Below the pieces are notes generated by a model. That model saw only the letters and a list, made by a program, of their open reading frames with translations. It ran no database searches and was not told the DNA's origin. From positions 1 to 17,320 of the forward strand of contig DATLYF010000177.1 in the NCBI GenBank assembly GCA_035575095.1: a stretch of 17,320 nt of DNA. The letters are read 5' to 3'. Positions within the stretch are counted from its first letter, which is position 1. Each line of letters begins with the position of its first letter. Position numbers and translations under genes: made by a program. The stretch is from DATLYF01 sp035575095. Lineage in GTDB: Bacteria > Pseudomonadota > Gammaproteobacteria > Competibacterales > Competibacteraceae. Of the stretch, positions 1-7,119 are shown one piece after another.

Positions 1-1265
1 TGCCTGAGCAGCGCCTCGCGGGCGGCGGCGCGGGTGGCGCTGTCGCCGCCGGCTTGCTGGCGGCGCTCCAGCACCTGCACGATGTGCCAGCCGTCAGCCG
101 ACTGGAACGGGGCGCTGACCTGGCCCGGCTGCAAGCCGGCCAGTTCCTGTTCGACTGGCGGCGGCAGCGTGCCCGGGCCGATCCAGCCGAGGTCGCCGCC
201 GCGCTCGGCGCTGGCGCTGTCCTCGGAATTGGCCCGGGCCAGGGCGGCGAAGTCCTCGCCGTTCTGCGCCCGCTCGCGCAGTCGCTCCAGCTTCTGCCGG
301 GCCTGCTCATCGCTGATGCCGGAGCCGGTGCGCACCAGAATGTGGCGGACATGGCTCTGGGTGACCGGGGCGGCGGACGCGCTGGTTGCGCGCTCCTCTA
401 GCAGCTTGATGATGTGGAAGCCGCGCGGACTGCGCACGATGTCGCTGACCTCGCCGGGCTTGAGGGTGCGCACCACCGGCAGGAACAGGCTGGGGATACG
501 GTCCAGAGCGCGCCAGCCCAGGTCGCCGCCCTCCAGGGCTTCGCGGCCGTCGGAGACGCTGCTGGCCAGGCGCTTGAAGTCGGCACCCTGGTGCAGCCGC
601 TCCAGCACCTGCCGGGCCTTGGCCTGGGCCTGTTCGAGCTGCTGCGCGGAGGCGCCCTCGGGTACGGCGATGAGGATCTGCGCCAGATGGAACTCGCGGC
701 CCTGCACCTGGCCCTGGGCGCTGGCCAGGAAGGTGTCCAGCTCCTGCTCGCTGACGCTGAGCTTGCCCTCCACCACGCGCTGGCGCAGCCGGGTGGCGAG
801 CAGCTCGCGGCGGATGTCCTCGCGGAAGCTGGCGAAGCTGTAGCCGTCCTTCTCCAGGGTAGCGCGCAACTGACTCAGGCTGAGGTTGTTGCGCTGGGCG
901 ATCGCCTCCATGGCGGCGTTGAGGGTCTGGTCGTCCACTGTCACGCCGCTCTTCTCGGCGGCGCGCAGCTGCAGCTGGTTCATGATCAGCCGCTCCAGCA
1001 CCTGGTTCTCCAGGGCGGCCGCGGGCGGCGCCTGCACGCCGCGCTCGCGCAACTGGCGCTGCACGTTGGCCAGGGCGGCGTCGAGCTCGCGGCGGGTGAT
1101 GACGTCGTCGTTGACTACAGCGACGATGGCGTCCAGGTCGGCGGCGCTGCCACGGCTGCTCGGGGCGGCGGAGGGGCCGGGGCCGAAGATCAGGTCCTGG
1201 GCGCAGGCGAGCGCCGGACCGCTCAGGGCCAGGCACAGGGTGAGAATGCGGGCGGCGGTCTTCAT
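1..1265 (-). CDS. surA: Periplasmic chaperone SurA (peptidyl-prolyl isomerase), C-terminal end off the window
   Basis: SurA escorts unfolded outer-membrane proteins, including LptD, through the periplasm to the BAM complex. Reading leftwards from the ATG at 1265, the frame stays open to the window edge, giving about 421 residues, so only a short C-terminal tail is missing (the family is about 430). Residues 1-20 form a Sec signal peptide ending in PALA. Residues 43-165 are the SurA N-terminal chaperone domain, containing NQVLERLIMNQLQL. Two parvulin domains follow, each with a typical GGDLGW motif: about 190-290 (FHLAQILI) and about 303-400 (VRHILVRTG). The gene starts 22 bases after the lptD stop on the same strand, which is the conserved lptD-surA order. 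The ribosome site is weak, suggesting it depends on lptD transcription. Everything except the missing tail looks normal. Confidence 0.97.
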   Translation of the reverse strand, partial: MKTAARILTLCLALSGPALACAQDLIFGPGPSAAPSSRGSAADLDAIVAVVNDDVITRRELDAALANVQRQLRERGVQAPPAAALENQVLERLIMNQLQLRAAEKSGVTVDDQTLNAAMEAIAQRNNLSLSQLRATLEKDGYSFASFREDIRRELLATRLRQRVVEGKLSVSEQELDTFLASAQGQVQGREFHLAQILIAVPEGASAQQLEQAQAKARQVLERLHQGADFKRLASSVSDGREALEGGDLGWRALDRIPSLFLPVVRTLKPGEVSDIVRSPRGFHIIKLLEERATSASAAPVTQSHVRHILVRTGSGISDEQARQKLERLRERAQNGEDFAALARANSEDSASAERGGDLGWIGPGTLPPPVEQELAGLQPGQVSAPFQSADGWHIVQVLERRQQAGGDSATRAAAREALLR

Positions 1266-1287
1266 GACGGTGGTGCGGAGTGCGATC

Positions 1288-3528
1288 TCAGTAGCGGGTG
1301 CGTTCATAACCCAGGATGGTGTCTTCCATGAGGCCGGTGACATCATGACCGACGCCGCCCAGCCCCTTCAGCTCCAGCTCTAGGTAGACGGAGTTCTTGG
1401 CCTCCTCATCCTCGGGCTCGGAGCGGTGCTGGCGCGCCAGCATGCGCAGCGCCCAGCAGCAGTCGCCGTACTCGAAACCGGCGAACAAGTCGATGTTGCG
1501 CTCGTCCTGGAGCGAGTAGTTCCAGCGGCCGATGGCACTCCACTGCGGGTTGAGGCGCCACCACAAGGCCAGATCGGTCTGCTCCAGGCGCTCCTCGGCG
1601 TAGCGGTAGGCGACATTGACGATGCGGTCGCGGTTCGGCTGGTAGCGCAGGTCGAAGGCGCCGCGCTGGGTCTGGTTGAGGTCGCTGTCCCACTGCAGGG
1701 CGCCGCGCAGCGAGATGCTGGGGCTGACCCGCAGCATGGCCTCGGCGATCAGCGCCGACTCGCCTTGTTCCAGCTCGGCGCCGGGCGTGAGGGCGACCTC
1801 GGGGTCCTCGAAGTAGTAGATCTGGCCGAGGCTCAAGCGCAGGCGCTCGCGGCCGTCGCTTGGGCTGAGCAGACGGGTAGTGAGGGCGGCGGTGATCTGG
1901 TTGGCGTCGCCTAGGCGGTCGGCGCCGACGAAACGGTTCTCCAGGAACAGCCAGGGGTAGCTGCGATCGATCTCGGCGGTATCGAAAATGGGGATGTCAT
2001 CCTGATTGCGAAACGGCACATACAGATAGAACAGCCGCGGCTCCAGGGTCTGGATGGCGTCGCCGCCGAACCACGACCAGCTCACCGGACGCTCGAAGAA
2101 CAGGCCGCTGTCGAGGCTGAAGATGGGGGCACCGCGGGTCGGGCGGTCGTCGCCCCCGGACTGTACCGGGTCGCTCAGGTCATAGCCGGTATAACGATAG
2201 CCGAGGCGCGGGTCGACGAAACCCCAGGGCCACTCCAGCGGCAGGCTCAGAGTGGGCTGCAGATCCAGGCGGGTGCCGGTAATCTTCTCGTCATGGCTGA
2301 AGTGCACCAGCTCGCCGCTGAACTGCAGTGCCAGCCCGGCGGGCAGATCCCAGCCGGCGTTGAGCAGCAACTGCGGCTCGCGGCCGTAGGGCCGGTCCTG
2401 GGCGAACAGCTCCTCGTCGATGGTCTGGAAGTTCTGCAGCCGTGCCAGCAGGTTCCAGTTGCCGCCGTAGTAGCGCGCATCGAGGCGGCGTTCCAGATAG
2501 GTGGGGCTGAGCAGGTCGAGGTTATTGTCCAGATCCTTCAGGTAGTCGTCGTCGGAGACTTCCTGATAGAGCAGGTCGGTGTACAGTCCGGGCAGGAAGT
2601 TGGCCTGGTGCTGCAGCATGATCGCGCTGCGGTCGTCGCCGAACTTCTGATCGTCGGGCAGGTATTCCAGGTCGATCTCACCGCGCTGCTGCGGGGTGAG
2701 GAAGCGGTATTCCAGGCCGAGCTGCACGCCGCGCTCGCTGAGGATGCGCGGGGCGATGGTGGCATCCTGCTCAGGGGCGATGTTCCAGTAGTAGGGGACG
2801 CGCAGGTCGAAGCCGTTGTCGTCGTCGAAGCCGGTCCGCGGGGCGAGGAAACCCGACTGGCGCTGCTCGTTGATGGGGAAGGACAGGTAGGGCAGCCAGG
2901 CCACCGGCTTGTCCAGCAGCAGCACGGTGATGTTCCAAGCCTTGCCGCGGCCGGCCTTCTCGTCGAGCTCCAGACGCTCGGTCCTGAGCATCCAGAACTC
3001 GTTGCCACGCGGGCAGGTGGAATAGGTCACCTGCTGGAGCTGGCTCTGCGCGCTGTTGCGATCGGTCCTGACATCGGCGGCTTTGCCCTGGGCGTTGCGC
3101 TCGGCCAGGTAGTATTCGGCCGCGGTGAAATGCCCGCGGCTCTTGTCGAGCTCGACCTCGGCGCCCTGGCTGCGGATGGCGATGCGCGGATCGCCGTAGC
3201 GCACCTCGCCCTGGGCGGTGACGATGTTCTTCTCGCGGTCCATGCGTACCTGCCCGGCCTGCAGGTGCTGATCGCCGCGCACCACCTCGACGTCGCCCTC
3301 CAGCCGGGCCTCGCCTGGGGTGGATTCGGCGTGCTCGGCGCTGAACTGGATGGGGGCCTGGGTGCTGTCCACGCCGGTGTAGGGCGTGAGCTGGGCAGCC
3401 AGGGGGTCGGCCGGGCACAGGCCCCACAGCACCGGGTTGAAGAAGGGGGTCTGGGTCTGGGCCTGGGCAGCGCCATCCAGCAGCAGCGCGAGCCACAGGC
3501 AGTGGGCTAGGGATCGTAGTCGCAACAC
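1288..3528 (-). CDS. lptD: LPS-assembly protein LptD
   Basis: This is the outer-membrane beta-barrel of the LptDE translocon, which inserts lipopolysaccharide into the outer leaflet. The protein has 746 residues, close to E. coli LptD (784) and shorter than Pseudomonas forms. Residues 1-23 are a signal peptide ending in AAQA. About 60-170 is the OstA/LptA-like jelly roll (EARLEGDV, LQAGQVRMDR). From about 200 to the end is the barrel, with alternating aromatic strands and a terminal Tyr. Four cysteines sit where the family keeps its two inter-domain disulfides: C38, C172 and the adjacent pair C690-C691 (E. coli C31, C173, C724, C725). The start is a GTG. No in-frame ATG lies between it and the upstream stop at 3565-3567, though a CTG at 3538-3540 is possible. 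It is divergent from murU and leads into surA. Confidence 0.97.
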   Translation of the reverse strand: MLRLRSLAHCLWLALLLDGAAQAQTQTPFFNPVLWGLCPADPLAAQLTPYTGVDSTQAPIQFSAEHAESTPGEARLEGDVEVVRGDQHLQAGQVRMDREKNIVTAQGEVRYGDPRIAIRSQGAEVELDKSRGHFTAAEYYLAERNAQGKAADVRTDRNSAQSQLQQVTYSTCPRGNEFWMLRTERLELDEKAGRGKAWNITVLLLDKPVAWLPYLSFPINEQRQSGFLAPRTGFDDDNGFDLRVPYYWNIAPEQDATIAPRILSERGVQLGLEYRFLTPQQRGEIDLEYLPDDQKFGDDRSAIMLQHQANFLPGLYTDLLYQEVSDDDYLKDLDNNLDLLSPTYLERRLDARYYGGNWNLLARLQNFQTIDEELFAQDRPYGREPQLLLNAGWDLPAGLALQFSGELVHFSHDEKITGTRLDLQPTLSLPLEWPWGFVDPRLGYRYTGYDLSDPVQSGGDDRPTRGAPIFSLDSGLFFERPVSWSWFGGDAIQTLEPRLFYLYVPFRNQDDIPIFDTAEIDRSYPWLFLENRFVGADRLGDANQITAALTTRLLSPSDGRERLRLSLGQIYYFEDPEVALTPGAELEQGESALIAEAMLRVSPSISLRGALQWDSDLNQTQRGAFDLRYQPNRDRIVNVAYRYAEERLEQTDLALWWRLNPQWSAIGRWNYSLQDERNIDLFAGFEYGDCCWALRMLARQHRSEPEDEEAKNSVYLELELKGLGGVGHDVTGLMEDTILGYERTRY

Positions 3529-3600
3529 GAATCTGCTCAGGCCTGGAACCGAGGCCGTAACATGTCATAGTTTGTGGGTCGCATCAATTCGGTACGCCAT

Positions 3601-4287
3601 ATGAAAGCCATGATCCTGGCCGCCGGGCGCGGTGAACGTATGCGTCCGCTCACCGATCACACCCCCAAGCCGCTGCTCGTCGCCGGCGGCAAGCCGCTCA
3701 TCGTTCATCACATCGAGGCCCTGGCCGCGGCCGGCTTGCGCGAGCTGGTGATCAACCTCGGCCACCTCGGCGAGCGGATTGCGGCGGCCCTGGGCGACGG
3801 TGCCCGCTGGGGCGTGCGCATCGCCTATTCACCGGAACCGCCGGGGGCGCTGGAGACCGGCGGCGGCATCCACCAGGCCTTGCCGCTGCTGGGCAATGAA
3901 CCGTTCGCCGTGATCAACGGCGACATCTGGTGCGATTACCCCTACGCCCGACTGCCGCAACGCCCGGCCGGATTGGCCCATCTGCTGCTGGTGGACAATC
4001 CGCCGCACCATCCCCAGGGGGATTTCGCGCTGTGTGACGGGCGGGTGCGGGCCGATGGCGAGGCGCGTCTCACCTACAGCGGCATCGCCGTGCTCGACCC
4101 GCGGCTGTTCGCCGGCTGCACCCCCGGCCGCTTCCCCCTGGCGCCGCTGCTGCGGGCGGCGATGGCGCAGGATGCGGTGAGCGGGGAGCGGCACCGTGGC
4201 GCGTGGGCCGACATCGGCACGCCGCAGCGGCTGGAGGAGCTGCGGACGCGTCTGTCCGCTCTGCGCTCCCCGGTCCCCGGTCCCTAG
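3601..4287 (+). CDS. murU: N-acetylmuramate alpha-1-phosphate uridylyltransferase MurU
   Basis: MurU converts MurNAc-1-phosphate and UTP to UDP-MurNAc in the recycling bypass that avoids MurA and hence fosfomycin. The 228-residue protein (Pseudomonas MurU is about 223) has the nucleotidyltransferase signature L6-AAGRGERMRPLT with PKPL (K23), the metal-binding NGD at 106-108, and the C-terminal WADIGT at 202-207. I chose the ATG at 3601 because it places the signature at residue 6, as in the family. A GTG at 3574 would add nine unlikely residues. The closely related mannose-1-phosphate guanylyltransferase annotation is the main alternative, but position beside lptD is typical of MurU. The kinase AmgK, often adjacent in Pseudomonas, is absent from this window. 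The stop overlaps the stop of the converging peptidase gene within CTAG. Confidence 0.88.
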   Translation: MKAMILAAGRGERMRPLTDHTPKPLLVAGGKPLIVHHIEALAAAGLRELVINLGHLGERIAAALGDGARWGVRIAYSPEPPGALETGGGIHQALPLLGNEPFAVINGDIWCDYPYARLPQRPAGLAHLLLVDNPPHHPQGDFALCDGRVRADGEARLTYSGIAVLDPRLFAGCTPGRFPLAPLLRAAMAQDAVSGERHRGAWADIGTPQRLEELRTRLSALRSPVPGP

Positions 4288-4817
4288 TCGTGAAAGCACC
4301 AGTGCCAGGGCTCGTAGATCACGCCGTGAGGATTGTCGCGAGGGAAGGATAGGACGAAGCCGAAGCACCCGGCCTGGCGCATCAGCCAGGCGAAAGCCGC
4401 GGTCTCCTCGAACGCCTGCTCCAGCACCGCGCAGCCGGGAGTGGTGAGGTCCAGGGCACGACCGCTGTGGTGCTCGCTGTAGCCCGGCGCGGCGTTGACC
4501 CGGAGGATGTCGGCGATGGCCAGACCGCGTTCCAGCTTGCGGCGGATCAGTCCGGCCTGGTAGTCGATGTCGCGGAAGGCCGAGACCAGTTGCAATGCCA
4601 CACCGTCGCCGGCGGCCGCCGCGCGCATGGCCTGCCAGTGGGCCAGGGTGGCGGCGGTCATGCGCTGCGGGCGGCCGTAGATATCGGCACCGGCCGCGAC
4701 CAGTTCGTGCGCCCCGGCCTGGGGATAGAGTGGCCGGTTGCAAGCGTAGTCGGCGGGGATGCCCAGCTCCCGGTGCAGGGCGGCGATACGGCGATGATAG
4801 GCGGAATCCTCGATCAT
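4284..4817 (-). CDS. M15B (VanY-like) carboxypeptidase, apparently cytoplasmic
   Basis: This is a 177-residue zinc peptidase that would trim C-terminal D-amino acids from peptidoglycan peptides. The M15 motif SxHxxGxAxD is intact at S114, H116, G119, A121 and D123. The catalytic Glu and third zinc ligand lie in EPWHW (E169, H172). FRD at 81-83 matches the conserved substrate-side motif. I start at the ATG at 4817. An upstream ATG at 4898 in the same frame would only add a non-conserved tail overlapping the divergent gene. No signal peptide or membrane helix is visible from 4817, unlike periplasmic VanY/DdcY enzymes. Next to murU this suggests a cytosolic D,D- or L,D-carboxypeptidase acting on recycled muropeptides, comparable in idea to the VanY-family LdcV of Vibrio (recalled, not checked). 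The specificity is inferred. Confidence 0.85.
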   Translation of the reverse strand: MIEDSAYHRRIAALHRELGIPADYACNRPLYPQAGAHELVAAGADIYGRPQRMTAATLAHWQAMRAAAAGDGVALQLVSAFRDIDYQAGLIRRKLERGLAIADILRVNAAPGYSEHHSGRALDLTTPGCAVLEQAFEETAAFAWLMRQAGCFGFVLSFPRDNPHGVIYEPWHWCFHD

Positions 4818-4845
4818 GGTTAGCGATTCTAGCGGAGTGCAGGCG

Positions 4846-5193
4846 ATGACGGAGCAACAGACGGAAGGCTGGGCGGCCCGGGTCGGCCCGCTGCGCATCC
4901 TGGCGGCGGTGCTGGTGGCGTTCTGTCTGGCGATGGCAGCTTACAGCGACGCCAACCCGCAGGGGCTGGGCATCATTCCCAGCCAGGTGACGCCGGGGCT
5001 GGTGGTGTTCCTGGTATGGTCGCTGCCCTTTGACATGCTCATGGCACGGGTGACCAATGCCGAGTTCGGCGCCGCGGGGCGCGCCCGCTATCGCGCCGTG
5101 TGGGCGCTGGACGGCGCCCTGCTGCTGGCATTGCTGGCGGGGTGGGGGCCGTTCTTCTGGCGACTGCTGCGCCAAGCGGGGCTTGGGGGTTGA
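4846..5193 (+). CDS. Small three-helix inner-membrane protein, function unknown
   Basis: This is a 115-residue hydrophobic protein that I do not recognise. Three membrane helices are evident: about 17-36 (ILAAVLVAFCLAMAAYS), about 47-67 (GLVVFLVWSLPFDML) and about 84-110 (AVWALDGALLLALLAGWGPFFW). Short charged linkers separate them, with Arg residues between helices 2 and 3. I chose the ATG at 4846 because GGAG at 4834-4837 lies eight bases ahead. An ATG at 4816 would overlap the start codon of the divergent peptidase gene. Codon use matches the neighbours. It is probably transcribed alone, since the next gene converges on it 22 bases away. It is a real gene by composition and start signal, but no function can be given. 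Confidence 0.75.
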   Translation: MTEQQTEGWAARVGPLRILAAVLVAFCLAMAAYSDANPQGLGIIPSQVTPGLVVFLVWSLPFDMLMARVTNAEFGAAGRARYRAVWALDGALLLALLAGWGPFFWRLLRQAGLGG

Positions 5194-5215
5194 TCATCCG
5201 ACAGCGGCTCGCGCC

Positions 5216-6778
5216 TCAGCGCCGCGGGCCACGGTGTTCGACCACGCCATGTTCGGTCAGCATTGTGTTGGCGAGCGTCCGCTCGGCGTGGTTCATGCGC
5301 AGGCTGAGCAGCTTCTGCGCGTACTCCAGCACCTGGCCCTGATAGGCCGGATCAGCGGCCAGGTTGCGGAACTCCCAGGGATCCTCCTGCAGGTCGAAGA
5401 ACAAGGGCGGCAGCGCGGTGAAGTGCACGTACTTGTAGCGCTCGCCCCGGAGCACGTTGAGGGTGCACTGGTCGCTCTTGAGACCCAGCGCCCGCTCCGG
5501 CGCCTGTCCCACGGGATCGCGGAAGTCGTATTCCCAGTGCACCGCGGTACGCCAGTCATGCGGCGTCTCGCCCTGCAGGAACGGTAGCAGCGAGACGCCG
5601 TCGCAGGCCGCCGGGATCTCCAGTCCCAGCCACTCCAGGATGGTAGGGACGATGTCCACCGCCTCGGTGAAGTGCTCCACCACCCGGCCGCGTGCCGCGC
5701 CCGGGCGCGGATCACGGATGATCAACGGGATGTGGTAGCTCTGCTCGAAGTAACCGCCCTTGCCCCACAGCCAGTGGTCGCCGAGCTGTTCGCCGTGGTC
5801 GACGGTAAAGACGATCAGCGTCTCGTCGTACTCGCCAGTGCGCTGGAGATGGTCGAGGAGGCGCCCGATATGGGTGTCCACCTCGCTGATCAGCCCGTAG
5901 TAGCTGGCGCGCATCTGGCGGATCTCGTGCTCCGGCAGATCGCGCACGTTCACCCCATGGTGATAGGTGTAGTAGCCGGGCCGGGCCTGCTGCTCCAGCC
6001 AGAACTGGAGGAACGGATGCTGGCGCTGTTCTGCCGCCAGGGTGGGGGCACGGATGGGGCCGGCCAGCTCGTCCGGGTGATAGAGAGCGTTGTAGGGTTC
6101 GGGGGCGAACAGCGGTGGATGCGGGCGCAGGAACACGCCGTGCACGAACCAGGGCTTGTGCCGGCGCAGCTCCAGATACTCCAGGATCTGGTCGGCGGTG
6201 AAGGCAGTGTCCGAGTCCTCGGCCCGGTACAGCGGCGCAGCGAAGCTGTGGCCGCGCGCGGCCGCACCCGGGTAGTGCTTGATGCCAACGTAGGTGTCGC
6301 GCAGGTCGGCCGGAAGCACATAGCCCTTGCGCCGCAGTGCCTGCATCCAGGCCAGGCAGATCTCGTCGTCGTAACGGAAGCCCTCGCGGAAGCCGGGCAG
6401 GATGCCGCCGTAGTCCCGCAGCAAGGGATCATGCGGCGGATACTGGCGCGGATCGGCGCTGCTGTCGGTGTAGCCGAACAGGATCGGCTCGTAGCCGCCC
6501 TTGCGCGCCTCCAAGGCGAGGTTGCTGTGGCGCCGGGCCAGGGGCGTGCCGTTCTGGATGGAACGGTGGTTCATGGCATACAGCCCGGTGAGCAGGCTGG
6601 TGCGCGCCGGCCCGCAGGGCGCGACCTGGCTGTAGTGACGGCGAAACAGCACGCCGTCCTGGGCCAGGCGATCCAGGTTGGGAGTCTGCACCGTCGGATG
6701 GCCCAGGGCCGACAGACACTCGCCGCGCCACTGATCGGCGCAGAGAAACAGGACTTTGCGCAGGGGGCGATGGCTCAT
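5216..6778 (-). CDS. Sulfatase-superfamily hydrolase resembling phosphonate/phosphodiester monoester hydrolase (PMH)
   Basis: This 520-residue enzyme belongs to the formylglycine-dependent sulfatase/PMH group, which hydrolyses sulfate esters, phosphonate monoesters or phosphodiesters. The modification site is C55 in CGPARTSLLTG (CxPxR), where the Cys is oxidised to formylglycine by FGE. Metal ligands are visible as D15-Q16 (ADQWRG) and D327-H328 (DHGEQLGDH). RPHPP at 218-222 and K340 are further active-site elements. The wording LLTGLYAMNHR, ACDGVSLLPFL, EYDFRDP and YKYVHF is close to what I remember of rhizobial and Burkholderia PMH. No signal peptide is seen, so it is probably cytoplasmic. 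The ATG at 6778 has GAGAG upstream. It is divergent from an ABC importer across 341 bases, which hints at but does not prove a shared substrate. No FGE gene is in the window. A true arylsulfatase or choline-sulfatase role cannot be excluded. Confidence 0.87.
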   Translation of the reverse strand: MSHRPLRKVLFLCADQWRGECLSALGHPTVQTPNLDRLAQDGVLFRRHYSQVAPCGPARTSLLTGLYAMNHRSIQNGTPLARRHSNLALEARKGGYEPILFGYTDSSADPRQYPPHDPLLRDYGGILPGFREGFRYDDEICLAWMQALRRKGYVLPADLRDTYVGIKHYPGAAARGHSFAAPLYRAEDSDTAFTADQILEYLELRRHKPWFVHGVFLRPHPPLFAPEPYNALYHPDELAGPIRAPTLAAEQRQHPFLQFWLEQQARPGYYTYHHGVNVRDLPEHEIRQMRASYYGLISEVDTHIGRLLDHLQRTGEYDETLIVFTVDHGEQLGDHWLWGKGGYFEQSYHIPLIIRDPRPGAARGRVVEHFTEAVDIVPTILEWLGLEIPAACDGVSLLPFLQGETPHDWRTAVHWEYDFRDPVGQAPERALGLKSDQCTLNVLRGERYKYVHFTALPPLFFDLQEDPWEFRNLAADPAYQGQVLEYAQKLLSLRMNHAERTLANTMLTEHGVVEHRGPRR

Positions 6779-7119
6779 GGGGCGACTCTCGACGTGTTTT
6801 CAGGGCAGAGTGCGGGGCAAAAATTCTAGTGCCCGTCCTCAGGAAACAGAAGCCAGCAACGCTAACGTTTTTCTAAAGATAAGGTTGTTTGCAGACATTG
6901 CGTGATAAATCGCTAAATTATGAGCGAATTAGAAAAAAACGAACGGCGCTGCATTGGACAGCCACCGCCCATGGACGATACTCGTAGTTTGCAGCGAGCG
7001 CCGGTGTCTGCAAGAGGCTTGCGAGGGCCCTGCAGGCGTCACGAGAGCTTCATACGGCTGCGCTATCTTCGCTTCGCTTTTTTTCGGTTGCCTAGTATCT
7101 GCCAGAGAGGTTTGCGAGT
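6779..7119. other. Divergent intergenic region, partly AT-rich, between hydrolase and ABC importer
   Basis: These 341 bases lie between two divergent start codons and should hold the promoters of both. The part from about 6820 to 6950 is clearly richer in A and T than the surrounding genes. It contains a short dyad at 6907-6930. I see no convincing sigma-70 hexamer pair; TTGCAG followed by CTAAAT is only a weak candidate. The ribosome site of the importer gene is AGAGAGG at 7104-7110. A 67-codon open frame at 6920-7123 lacks a ribosome site and protein-like composition, so I do not call it. Confidence 0.7.
6907..6930. promoter_or_regulatory. Possible operator dyad in the divergent region
   Basis: The inverted repeat TCGCT (6910-6914) and AGCGA (6923-6927) is separated by eight A/T-rich bases. 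With one mismatch the arms extend outwards to eight bases (AAATCGCT and AGCGAATT). Its position in the AT-rich centre of a divergent promoter region would suit a regulator binding site. No regulator gene is adjacent, and short dyads occur by chance. Confidence 0.3.

Noticed and set aside
1..40. Possible lipobox at the end of the SurA signal (ALAC, C21)
   Set aside because: The -3 residue is Ala rather than Leu/Val/Ile, and SurA is a soluble periplasmic protein; normal signal peptidase I cleavage is more likely.
307..1236. 309-codon Pro/Arg-rich frame on the minus strand in another phase of surA
   Set aside because: Composition is that of an out-of-frame reading of GC-rich DNA; the SurA frame is continuous and has all domains.
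2293..3510. 405-codon open frame on the plus strand inside lptD
   Set aside because: It is antisense to lptD, whose family blocks and four cysteines are intact; the antisense translation is low-complexity Val/Leu/Gly/Gln with no motif.
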